Shown: positions 16,755 through 23,887 of the stretch, one piece after another
How positions within the stretch are numbered: the first letter of the stretch is position 1
Layout: each line of letters begins with the position of its first letter
NCBI GenBank assembly: GCA_026954325.1
Contig: JAIXKK010000095.1
Span: 1-40,774 of the forward strand
Source: Bryobacterales bacterium
GTDB taxonomy: Bacteria; Acidobacteriota; Terriglobia; Bryobacterales; Bryobacteraceae
Direction of reading: 5' to 3'
Length of the DNA: 40,774 nt
Translations under genes and position numbers: made by a program
The notes under the pieces: generated by a model
The model's database searches: none
What the model was told of the DNA's origin: nothing
What the model saw: the letters and a program-made list of their open reading frames with translations, nothing else

Positions 16755-17354
16755 TTACATGGCGCCGCCCGCCGCCCGCTGGTAGAACCCTCCCAGGTCG
16801 GCTTTCAACTGCTTCAAGGCGTCCACATTGAGATAGATCATGTGACCCGACTCATAATAGCCGAACTCGATGTTGCCTCGTAGCTTCGGTTCCAATTGCA
16901 TGTACGCCAAGTCGTATTCGTCTTGTCGAGCAGGGAGTACTCGTTGGGCACAATGCGGTAGGGGGGCGGCCCCGGTCGCCTCCGGACTCGCCGTCAGCAC
17001 GCGCGCCGGACCCACCGAGGCCATGTGCAGCCACAGGCTTGCCGAACCCGGCCCGCCGTTATAGAGGAACGTCACCGGGCGCGTCCGCATGTCGCTCACG
17101 CCGTTCAGCGTATAGGCCACGTAGAACATGCTCCCGTTCGGCTTCTCATCGTCCCCGTTGATGAGCAGTGTGCCCGCCGCCGCCGTGTAGGGAATGGTTT
17201 TGCCGTCCAGTCGCAGCGTGTGGCTCGTGTCGGATTTCGTCTCGGAGGGGATGGGCGCCGCGGTCTTCTCCGCGTCCGGAGCGGGCGTCCTCCGCGCCAG
17301 GGAGGGGAGGGCCGCGACAAACAGGAGTATCGCGGCAAGGTTCGTTCGGTACAA
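16755..17354 (-). pseudogene. Remnant of a secreted S10 serine carboxypeptidase, internally deleted
   Basis: The 199-codon frame begins with a signal peptide (MYRTNLAAILLFVAALPSLA) and the S10 N-terminus (V-T-F-L-Y-N-G-G-P-G-S-A-S, L-H-M-A-S-V-G-P). It ends with the S10 C-terminus containing the catalytic-histidine motif (Y-Y-E-S-G-H-M-I-Y). The middle, with the catalytic Ser and Asp and some 250-300 residues, is missing. Between A-A-P and E-Y-D-L-A-Y-M the frame reads nonsense. The neighbouring frame there reads P-P-Y-R-I-V-P-N-E-Y-S-L-L-D-K-T, the expected sequence. So one C was lost from a C-run (16961-16966), and a later deletion joined at about 16916-16920 happens to restore frame. No peptidase activity is expected. 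Confidence 0.8.
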
Positions 17355-17438
17355 GCAGTACTCCTTTTGCGCCTATTCTGGCATAAGGTTGCCTGGAACG
17401 GCGCCGCGGGGCCTGTGCTTTCTCTGCGCGGGGCGGCG

Positions 17439-18251
17439 CTAGGCGGGCTTCTTCTCCAGTTTCTTCGGCGGAACCCGCTTTGTCACCACCTTCCAATCCT
17501 CCGCCAGGACGCCGGTATGCTTCTCCATCGCCTTCTGCCACGGCAGGGCATGCCAGACTTGGCGCGTGTGCACGGGCCCGATCAGGTTGTCCGCCATGTG
17601 CGCCCCGTGTCCTTTATACGTCAGCGCGCCCGTGCCGATGATCGCCGTCTGCATGCGGAAATAGCGGTTCAGGTTGGTGAATTCCCGCCCTTCGTGGGGC
17701 ATCGAGAACAAGTGGGCCACGTCGTCGATCAGCATGAGCCGGGCTTCGGAATCCGGATCGCTGCCTCGTCCCACATCGGCCAGCCACCCCGTGAATCCCG
17801 GTCCGCCGGTAAACATCCGGTTGACGCGGTAATCCGCCACGCGAATGACGTTGAAAATCACATGCGCGCCGCCGGGATGCGGGACCATTTCAATATCCAG
17901 GTGGCAGCGGATATTGGGGCGTATGTAGGCTTCGTCGAGCTTGTCGTAATCATCTGGCGTGATCAGCCAGTATTTCCAGGCCCAGAAATCCTCGATTACG
18001 CTCTTGTACTCACGCTGCCAGGCCTCCCACAACATGCGATCCCACGCCCCGGCGCCGAAGCGGTCATCTTCCTCCTGGTAGTAGCCCGTGCACGGCCCGT
18101 TCTTCATCTCGACCGCGCGCATGTGCACCTTGATGCGTAGCGTGGCGCACAGGTTGCCGCCGTCGTTACGATCCTTCGCCCAAAGACTCGAATCATAGTG
18201 CTCGGAGTCAATGAACTGCCGAACCACGCGCTGGCTGTCGAATTCCGGCAT
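17439..18251 (-). CDS. Conserved-looking protein of unknown function
   Basis: This 270-aa soluble protein has no signal peptide or membrane segment. It is rich in Trp, Tyr, His and Asp (S-L-W-A-K-D-R-N-D-G-G, F-W-A-W-K-Y-W, C-H-L-D-I-E-M-V-P-H-P-G-G, Y-K-G-H-G-A-H-M-A-D-N) and ends in a lysine-rich tail (V-P-P-K-K-L-E-K-K). His/Asp clusters could bind a metal, but no known family is recognised. The ATG at 18251 is preferred because GGGGAGG lies just upstream; an in-frame TTG at 18263 would add four residues. It is divergent from the DUF1080 gene, with an 87-bp gap that may hold both promoters. Uniform codon use supports a real gene. Confidence 0.8.
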   Translation of the reverse strand: MPEFDSQRVVRQFIDSEHYDSSLWAKDRNDGGNLCATLRIKVHMRAVEMKNGPCTGYYQEEDDRFGAGAWDRMLWEAWQREYKSVIEDFWAWKYWLITPDDYDKLDEAYIRPNIRCHLDIEMVPHPGGAHVIFNVIRVADYRVNRMFTGGPGFTGWLADVGRGSDPDSEARLMLIDDVAHLFSMPHEGREFTNLNRYFRMQTAIIGTGALTYKGHGAHMADNLIGPVHTRQVWHALPWQKAMEKHTGVLAEDWKVVTKRVPPKKLEKKPA

Positions 18252-18338
18252 AGGCCTCCCCAATCAATAATGCGCAAAACCGGACGCCGAGTCCATCACC
18301 CGGGCGGCATCTGTCAAAATGGGCAAAAGGAAAGCCCA

Positions 18339-19259
18339 ATGCGACTTGTCTTCATTCCCTCATTCTTCGCCCTGTGTTCCCTGCTGGCGGCGGGTCCAGG
18401 ATTCAATGGCCGGTGGGACATCACCGTGAAAGGCGAGCCGCGCGGCCGTGCCTGGTGGCTCGGCATCGAGGGAGCCGGCACACCCCACCCCAAAGGAACA
18501 TTCATCAGCGCCTTCGGCGGCGCGTTAAATCCCATCGAGGAGATTTCCGTTCAGGGCGGCCAGCTCACCTTCGGCTTCCGTCATGATGGCCGCCACCTGG
18601 TCTACAAGGCAACGCTGGCGGGTGACCGCATCGAAGGCGTCTTCGAGGAGGACGGAAAGCAAAAATTCGCCTTCACTGGCGTTCGCGCCCCCGTCATCCC
18701 GGATAAAGAGGACGGCACGTGGAAGAAAGGCGCTCCCGTCAGCCTGTTCAATGGCAGGGACATGAGTGGATGGAAGCCCCTGATCCCGAATCTCCCCCTC
18801 GGCTGGAAGGTGGAGAACGGCGTCCTCACCAACACCCCGAAGGCGAATAACCTCATCACCGGCAGCAAGTTCTGGAACTTCGAACTCGACGCCGAATTCC
18901 GCGTCGGGCCTCACAGCAACAGCGGCATCGGCCTGCGCGGCCGTTATGAGGTGCAGATTCTCGAAGACTACGGCCGTCCGCCGGATGTGCATTCCAACGG
19001 CGCCCTGTACAGCCGCATCATCCCCGGCGTCAACGCAAGCAAGCCGGCCGGTGAGTGGCAGACTTACCATATCCGCCTGGTGGGACGAACCGTCACGGTC
19101 ATCCTGAACGGCAGGAAGATTATCGACAGGGGCCAAATCGACGGCCTCACCGCCATCGCCGTCGACCCCAACGAGGGTGAACCGGGGCCGTTGATCCTTC
19201 AGGGTGACCACGGAAGCGTCGAATTCCGCAAGCTCGTGCTCACGCCCCTGACGCATTGA
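18339..19259 (+). CDS. Exported DUF1080 protein (3-keto-disaccharide hydrolase type)
   Basis: The 306-aa product has a signal peptide (MRLVFIPSFFALCSLLAA), an N-terminal beta region, and a C-terminal DUF1080 concanavalin-like domain. That domain starts at L-F-N-G-R-D-M-S-G-W (136-145) and includes the W-K-V-E-N-G-V-L, F-E-L-D-A-E-F-R and N-S-G-I-G-L-R segments. DUF1080 members cleave 3-keto-glucosides, so a periplasmic sugar role is likely but not proven here. The ATG at 18339 has AAAAGGAAAG upstream; the frame is open further 5' without a good start. It is first of a three-gene unit: its stop nearly touches the TIM-barrel gene, and an SDR follows. Confidence 0.88.
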   Translation: MRLVFIPSFFALCSLLAAGPGFNGRWDITVKGEPRGRAWWLGIEGAGTPHPKGTFISAFGGALNPIEEISVQGGQLTFGFRHDGRHLVYKATLAGDRIEGVFEEDGKQKFAFTGVRAPVIPDKEDGTWKKGAPVSLFNGRDMSGWKPLIPNLPLGWKVENGVLTNTPKANNLITGSKFWNFELDAEFRVGPHSNSGIGLRGRYEVQILEDYGRPPDVHSNGALYSRIIPGVNASKPAGEWQTYHIRLVGRTVTVILNGRKIIDRGQIDGLTAIAVDPNEGEPGPLILQGDHGSVEFRKLVLTPLTH

Positions 19260-19270
19260 GGGCTCACCGG

Positions 19271-20308
19271 ATGCATCGCCGCAAGTTCGTCTCCACGGCC
19301 GCCGCCGCCCTCTCCACCTCTGTCCAAGCCCAGGAAAGGAAATCCCCCGTGCGCTTCGGCATCGATCTGTTCAGCATCCGTTCTCAGAACTGGACCCCTT
19401 TTGAGTACTTGGATTATTGCGCCAGGTGGAAGGCGAAGGTAGTCCACTTCTCAGAAATCCGTTTTATCGGCGGGTTGGAGCCGGCTCACCTAAAGCAAGT
19501 GCGCGCGCATGCCGAAAGACTAGGGATTGAGATCGAATTGGGAATGCGCTCGATTTGTCCCTCCTCGAAGGCGTTCGACCCTGCCCAGGGCACGGCGCCC
19601 GAGCAACTGCTGCGCATGTTGGAAGCCGCGGGACATGCCGGCTCACCCATCGTTCGCTGCTTCCTCGGAACCATGGCGGATCGCGCCGGGGGCTCCACCG
19701 GCATCGACGGCCACATCGAGAACACCGTGAAGGTGCTCCGTCCACTGCGCTCCCGGTTTCAGGACGCCAACATCAAGATCGCCATCGAAAACCACGCCGG
19801 GGACATGCAGGCACGGGAGCTGAAAACGCTGATCGAGGAAGCCGGCAGGGATTTCACCGGCGCCTGCCTCGATTCGGGCAACCCGGTGTGGGCCATCGAA
19901 GACCCGCACCTGACGCTGGAAACCCTGGCGCCCTACGTTCTCACCAGCCACGTCCGCGACAGCAGCCTATGGATGACCCCGGAAGGAATCGCCGTCCGCT
20001 GGACGCGCATGGGCGAGGGAAACGTGAACATCTCGGGCTGGGTGCGCAAATATGCCGAACTTTGCCCGGGCCGCGCCATGTCTCTCGAGATCATCGTCAC
20101 CGGACCGCGCACCCACGCCATCTACGATCCTACATTCTGGGACGGCTACCGCAAGACGCCCGCCTGGGAGTTCAGCCGGTTCCTCGCGATCGCGGAGAAA
20201 GGAAAACCCTCCTCCTACACGCCCCCACCCAAGGAGGATGCCGTGCGGCGCGAGCGCGAGGACCTCGAAGCGAGCGCCCGCTGGGTGCAAGACTTCTTCC
20301 ACTTATGA
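19271..20308 (+). CDS. Tat-exported sugar phosphate isomerase/epimerase-like TIM barrel
   Basis: The 345-aa product has a twin-arginine signal (MHRRKFVSTAAAALSTSVQA) and an AP-endonuclease-2/xylose isomerase-like barrel. Visible metal-site style residues are E-N-H-A-G-D-M, D-S-G-N-P-V-W, S-H-V-R-D-S and S-L-E-I-I-V. Relatives isomerise or epimerise sugars or keto-sugars with a divalent metal. The ATG at 19271 has GAGGG eight bases upstream. An ATG at 19256 that overlaps the DUF1080 stop as ATGA is an alternative and adds five residues. Its own stop overlaps the SDR start as ATGA. Substrate unknown. Confidence 0.88.
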   Translation: MHRRKFVSTAAAALSTSVQAQERKSPVRFGIDLFSIRSQNWTPFEYLDYCARWKAKVVHFSEIRFIGGLEPAHLKQVRAHAERLGIEIELGMRSICPSSKAFDPAQGTAPEQLLRMLEAAGHAGSPIVRCFLGTMADRAGGSTGIDGHIENTVKVLRPLRSRFQDANIKIAIENHAGDMQARELKTLIEEAGRDFTGACLDSGNPVWAIEDPHLTLETLAPYVLTSHVRDSSLWMTPEGIAVRWTRMGEGNVNISGWVRKYAELCPGRAMSLEIIVTGPRTHAIYDPTFWDGYRKTPAWEFSRFLAIAEKGKPSSYTPPPKEDAVRREREDLEASARWVQDFFHL

Positions 20309-21057
20309 GCCTGAAGGACAGGGTGGCGCTGGTCACCGGCGGCAGCCGCGGCATCGGACGTGCAATCGCCGAGGCCTTCGCCCGCGCGGGCGCCACCGTC
20401 GTCATTTGCGGGCGCAAGCTCTACTCCCTCGAACAGGTGGCGCTCGACAACGAAATGATGCCCGGCTCCATCGTCCCCATCCAGTGCAACGTCACACGGC
20501 CGGAAGAGATGGAGTGCATGGTGGAGACCATCCTTCAGGAACAGGGCCGCATCGACATTCTGGTCAACAACGCCGCTCTCAATGTCTTCTCCGGCTCCGC
20601 TCTGGACCTCGGCGAAGGGGAGTTCGATCGAACGGTGGAAATGAACATCAAGAGCGTGTTCCGCATGACCCGGCTGGTGGCCCCCTCCATGTGCGATCAC
20701 CGCGCCGGCGCCATCATCAACATCGCCGCCACCGCCGGAGTCCGTCCCGAGCCCTGCAACCTTCTCTACTCCATGACGAACGCCGCCGTCCTCATGATGA
20801 CGCGCTCCTACGCCCTCGAACTCGCTCCTCATGGCGTGCGCGTCAACGCCATCGCGCCGGGCCTCATTCAAACTGAAATGAGCAGTCATGTCTGGAAGGA
20901 CGAGCACCGCCTGCGGGAGCACCTCGCCCGCCAGCCCGTGCGGCACGTCGGGCAACCCGAGGAGGTAGCGGAAATCGCCCTCATGCTGGCGGGCGAGCGC
21001 GCCTCGTTCGTCACGGGGCAGACCTTCGCCGTGGACGGGGGACTCATGCTCACGTAA
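20305..21057 (+). CDS. Short-chain dehydrogenase/reductase family protein with altered catalytic residues
   Basis: This is a 250-aa classical-length SDR. The NAD(P) loop T-G-G-S-R-G-I-G (11-18), N-N-A (88-90), Tyr155 and the P-G turn are present, and the C-terminal F-V-T-G-Q-T-F-A-V-D-G-G-L is normal. But the active-site Ser position (142, 13 before Tyr) is Ala in N-I-A-A-T-A-G, and the YxxxK lysine is Asn159 (AAC at 20779-20781, one base from AAG). Loss of both would be expected to abolish or greatly change normal SDR chemistry. The start at 20305 is fixed by an ATGA overlap with the TIM-barrel gene. It may still bind NAD(P), or use another mechanism. Confidence 0.9.
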   Translation: MSLKDRVALVTGGSRGIGRAIAEAFARAGATVVICGRKLYSLEQVALDNEMMPGSIVPIQCNVTRPEEMECMVETILQEQGRIDILVNNAALNVFSGSALDLGEGEFDRTVEMNIKSVFRMTRLVAPSMCDHRAGAIINIAATAGVRPEPCNLLYSMTNAAVLMMTRSYALELAPHGVRVNAIAPGLIQTEMSSHVWKDEHRLREHLARQPVRHVGQPEEVAEIALMLAGERASFVTGQTFAVDGGLMLT

Positions 21058-21085
21058 TCCGGGCGCGAGTCGCCCGCGCCCGGAT
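21057..21085 (+). terminator. Perfect 11-bp hairpin after the SDR gene
   Basis: ATCCGGGCGCG (21057-21067) pairs fully with CGCGCCCGGAT (21075-21085) around a 7-base loop, starting at the last base of the SDR stop codon. There is no T-run, so it may be a weak terminator, an mRNA-end stabiliser or a divider from the CYTH gene. Confidence 0.5.
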
Positions 21086-21101
21086 GCTACACTTGACCGC
21101 G

Positions 21102-21683
21102 ATGTCCCAGGGAAACCTCGAAACCGAGATCAAGCTCCCCGTTGCCGGCCTCGAAGAGGTGAAACGGCGAATCGATGCGCTCGCCTTTCGCCTCAAAACT
21201 CCGCGCGCCTTCGAATCGAACGTGCTGCACGATACTAGTGATGGCGCGCTGCGCGGCCGCGGCTGCCTGCTGCGCCTGCGCGAAACCGGCGGGAACGCGA
21301 TTCTGACCTTCAAGGGACCAGGACAGGCGGGGAAACACAAAGTCCGGGAGGAACTCGAAGTGAGCCTGGGTGAGGCGCGGGCCGCCTCCCTGATTCTTCA
21401 GCGGCTGGGCTATCATCCGGTCTTCCGTTACGAGAAATACCGCACGGAATACACGGACGAAGCCGGCATTCTGACTCTGGATGAGACTCCCATCGGATGC
21501 TATTTGGAGTTGGAAGGGCGCCCGGAGTGGATCGATGAGGCGGCGAAGAAACTTGGGTATGGGGAGGGGGAGTACATCACGAAGAGCTACGGGGGGCTCT
21601 ACCTATCCCATTGCCGGGAAAGGCATATCCCCCCCACAAACATGGTCTTCAGTAATTATCCCGAGGACCCCGGGATAAAATAA
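21102..21683 (+). CDS. CYTH-domain protein (class IV adenylate cyclase/thiamine triphosphatase-like)
   Basis: The 193-aa product has the CYTH signature E7-T-E9-I-K11. Basic and acidic residues line the predicted tunnel (R-L-R-E-T, F-K-G-P, R-E-E-L-E, Y-R-T-E-Y, L-D-E-T-P-I-G-C-Y-L-E-L-E-G). Members act on triphosphate substrates with divalent metal: polyphosphatase, ThTPase or adenylate cyclase. Which applies is not decidable here. The start MSQGNLETEIK at 21102 is chosen by family alignment; a frame from 21084 adds six residues. No Shine-Dalgarno site is seen, and TACACT (21088-21093) lies 8 bases before the ATG, so the message may be nearly leaderless. Confidence 0.88.
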   Translation: MSQGNLETEIKLPVAGLEEVKRRIDALAFRLKTPRAFESNVLHDTSDGALRGRGCLLRLRETGGNAILTFKGPGQAGKHKVREELEVSLGEARAASLILQRLGYHPVFRYEKYRTEYTDEAGILTLDETPIGCYLELEGRPEWIDEAAKKLGYGEGEYITKSYGGLYLSHCRERHIPPTNMVFSNYPEDPGIK

Positions 21684-21756
21684 CCTTAGTACCTTGAAAA
21701 TGCTTGCCTTGCGGCGGGTCCCCGGTTATCTTTGGCATGGAGCAGATCTCAAACAT

Positions 21757-22209
21757 ATGTTTGTGAGCATCGTCATTCTCGGTTTCTCCTTGCTGCTGTT
21801 CCTGTACTGGTTTCGCTATACGTGCGTGCTGATCCTGAGCACGAAGACAGCGAAAGATTACACCAGGCAGGTAGCGGCGGCGAACCAGTTGGAGTTCCCC
21901 GCCATTCGTGCGCACCTGAAGCACGCGGTCGCCGAGGGCGGAATGGATTCGCTACAGCGGTCCCTGGAGAAAGACTATCAGTTGCTGACGGGCCTGTTAC
22001 GGCACGCCGCGCAATTTCAGGTGGGTGGCCTGAGCTTGGAACAGCGGATGCTGATGGTGGATTATCAGGCGATGAAGGTATGGTTTGCCTTGGCGCGCCG
22101 GTTCTCCAAAGCAGTCTACGCCCAGCAGGCGTTGGAGGAAATGGCGGACATCGTTTCGCATTTCGCCAACGCGATGGGCGAACGGGCAGCCGCCGGCCAT
22201 CGCGCCTAG
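21757..22209 (+). CDS. Small membrane-anchored protein of unknown function
   Basis: The 150-aa product has one N-terminal membrane helix (residues 1-27, MFVSIVILGFSLLLFLYWF), followed by a soluble helical domain of about 120 residues (Y-T-R-Q-V-A-A-A-N-Q-L, M-V-D-Y-Q-A-M-K-V-W-F, M-A-D-I-V-S-H-F-A). No family is assigned. The ATG at 21757 places the helix at the N-terminus; a frame from 21694 would add 21 less typical residues. It is same-strand with the CYTH gene and is followed directly by a strong terminator. Confidence 0.7.
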   Translation: MFVSIVILGFSLLLFLYWFRYTCVLILSTKTAKDYTRQVAAANQLEFPAIRAHLKHAVAEGGMDSLQRSLEKDYQLLTGLLRHAAQFQVGGLSLEQRMLMVDYQAMKVWFALARRFSKAVYAQQALEEMADIVSHFANAMGERAAAGHRA

Positions 22210-22212
22210 TCT

Positions 22213-22270
22213 CCACAAGACAGAGCCCCCGCGGCCCGCGGGTAGGACTGTCTTGTGGCTTTCCTTTTGC
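22213..22270 (+). terminator. Rho-independent terminator
   Basis: CCACAAGACAG (22213-22223) and CTGTCTTGTGG (22248-22258) form a perfect 11-bp stem enclosing a second GC-rich stem (CCCGCGG/CCGCGGG), followed by a T-rich tail (CTTTCCTTTT). It ends the CYTH/membrane-protein unit. The remaining bases to 22496 show no gene. Confidence 0.85.
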
Positions 22271-22496
22271 TACCTCCGAAATATCGCAGGTCCAAACAAA
22301 GTACCCCTGGGTTCCACCATTCTGCCCGTCCAACCCATACCTCATTGCCGCTACAGTCCGGCTTGACCGCCGCCACAGCTCCCCCGCGCCCTTACCACCA
22401 GCGCTTCATCCCTTGCCGGAACCGTCCGGAATTTGCCCGGAGCCTTCCTGTACGGCTTCTGCCGGATCGATGCCGTGACGGCGGCTCATCACCGCC

Positions 22497-23237
22497 TCAA
22501 CTCGGAGGAAGCGGAATTGCACCCCTGAATAGCGTGGGAACTGGCCTCAACCCGTCGACGAGGCTGAAATAATACATGCGGATGGCCTCGCGGTTGCCGG
22601 TTTCCGCATACACCCTCAGCATCGACTTGATCCTGTGGCTACTTTCAAATTTGAAATTGGCGAGCGATGTTTTAAGCTCATTGTGGAAATCTTCCAATTC
22701 GAAATCGCCAGGGAACTCATCCTCCCTGATCTTCGCCAAAAGAGCTTTCAATACAACTCGTTCGTTTCTTTGCAGGGTAACTTCCATGGAGATGTTACCC
22801 AGGACTATTGCCGCGGCATCTCTCCGGAGAGGGGTCAACTCCCGTTCGTATTGCTTGGATTGGCGTTTGAGCTTCAGAACCAGATCCCGGTAAGTGTTGA
22901 GGATCAGGTCATTTCCGGCTTCGTTTGCATCCTTCCATAACCCCCGAAGATCGCCCCGGATTTTTCGCGCCCGGCTGACAGTCAAATTGCTTTCTCCCGT
23001 CATCCCGTCGCATAGGGCCGTGATGGACGGAATGACCGCACCGGTTCGGTAGTCATGGTCGAGTTGAAAGATCCAGGAGTCGACCATGCCCCCCATGATC
23101 TCGCGCATGATCCACGGGACGAAAACCTCCACAACAAAGCGTCTCGCGTTTTCTCTCTCCGCCGCCTCAAGAATGAAGTTTCGAGGCCCTCTTTCCTCGC
23201 CGGCGGCCCAGTACGTCAGCATGTCCTGCAATGTCAT
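22497..23237 (-). CDS. Protein of unknown function, mostly alpha-helical
   Basis: The 246-aa product has no signal or membrane segment. It is highly charged and predicted helical (F-V-V-E-V-F-V-P-W-I-M-R-E-I, L-V-L-K-L-K-R-Q-S-K-Q-Y-E-R-E-L, F-E-L-E-D-F-H-N-E-L-K). No family is recognised. The ATG at 23237 has an excellent GAGGAGAAAGAG site, and the start MTLQDMLTYW follows at once. Codon use appears less GC-biased than most neighbours, which may mean later acquisition. It is divergent from the ECF sigma/kinase pair, with about 100 bp between, so a functional link is possible but unproven. Confidence 0.78.
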   Translation of the reverse strand: MTLQDMLTYWAAGEERGPRNFILEAAERENARRFVVEVFVPWIMREIMGGMVDSWIFQLDHDYRTGAVIPSITALCDGMTGESNLTVSRARKIRGDLRGLWKDANEAGNDLILNTYRDLVLKLKRQSKQYERELTPLRRDAAAIVLGNISMEVTLQRNERVVLKALLAKIREDEFPGDFELEDFHNELKTSLANFKFESSHRIKSMLRVYAETGNREAIRMYYFSLVDGLRPVPTLFRGAIPLPPS

Positions 23238-23341
23238 TCTCTTTCTCCTCGTCTGCCGGGTCTTGCGGCTCTATATGCGTGCCCGGAGGGAAAAATTAGC
23301 GCGCTGTGAGAAAAAAGATCTTGTACCATGGACTAACCGCT

Positions 23342-23887
23342 ATGGAGATCACGGCTCTGTTGCAACGGGTGCAAGGCGGAGATCAGCAAGCCCTGCACGC
23401 AGTGATTCCCTTGGTGTACGGCGAATTAAAGAAACTCGCGGCTGGACATCTCAGGCGAGAAGGAAGATTCCGGCCGCTAGACACTACCGCCCTGGTCCAC
23501 GAAGCTTTCTTGCGTCTTGCTCAGGGGCGGGAAGTTTCCTTCGAAACTCGCGGCCACTTTTTCGGAATTGCTTCCCGGCTGATGCGGCAGGTACTGGTGG
23601 ATCTGGCCCGGGCAAGGGCGGCCGCCAAACGCACCGCGGGCAGACAAGTGCGGATGCCGGAGATTCCGGATTGGCAAGGCCAGCCGGACAAATCTTTTCT
23701 TGTGCTGGATGAGGCGCTGGACCGGCTCGCCCTCACTGATCCTTTAAAGGTGAAGCTGATCGAGATGCGCTATTTCGGGGGTATGACCGCGGAAGAAACG
23801 GCGGCGGTATTGGACATATCCGTTCACGTGGTCCGCCGGGAGTTACGCCTGGCCAAGGCGTGGCTGCACAAAGAGGTGGCCGAATGA
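23342..23887 (+). CDS. ECF-type RNA polymerase sigma factor
   Basis: The 181-aa product is a compact sigma factor of the ECF class seen paired with kinases in Acidobacteria and Planctomycetes. Region 2 spans about 5-90 (R-V-Q-G-G-D-Q-Q-A-L, L-D-T-T-A-L-V-H-E-A-F-L-R-L, F-F-G-I-A-S-R-L-M-R-Q-V-L-V-D). Region 4 spans about 120-175, with the helix-turn-helix M-T-A-E-E-T-A-A-V-L-D-I-S-V-H-V-V-R-R-E-L-R. The ATG at 23342 gives the family start MEITALLQ; a longer frame from 23306 has no support. Its stop overlaps the kinase ATG as ATGA, so the two are co-translated. Confidence 0.92.
   Translation: MEITALLQRVQGGDQQALHAVIPLVYGELKKLAAGHLRREGRFRPLDTTALVHEAFLRLAQGREVSFETRGHFFGIASRLMRQVLVDLARARAAAKRTAGRQVRMPEIPDWQGQPDKSFLVLDEALDRLALTDPLKVKLIEMRYFGGMTAEETAAVLDISVHVVRRELRLAKAWLHKEVAE

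Noticed and set aside
19555..21057. 500-codon version of the SDR
   Set aside because: The first half overlaps the TIM-barrel gene out of frame; the ATGA-coupled start at 20305 gives a standard SDR.
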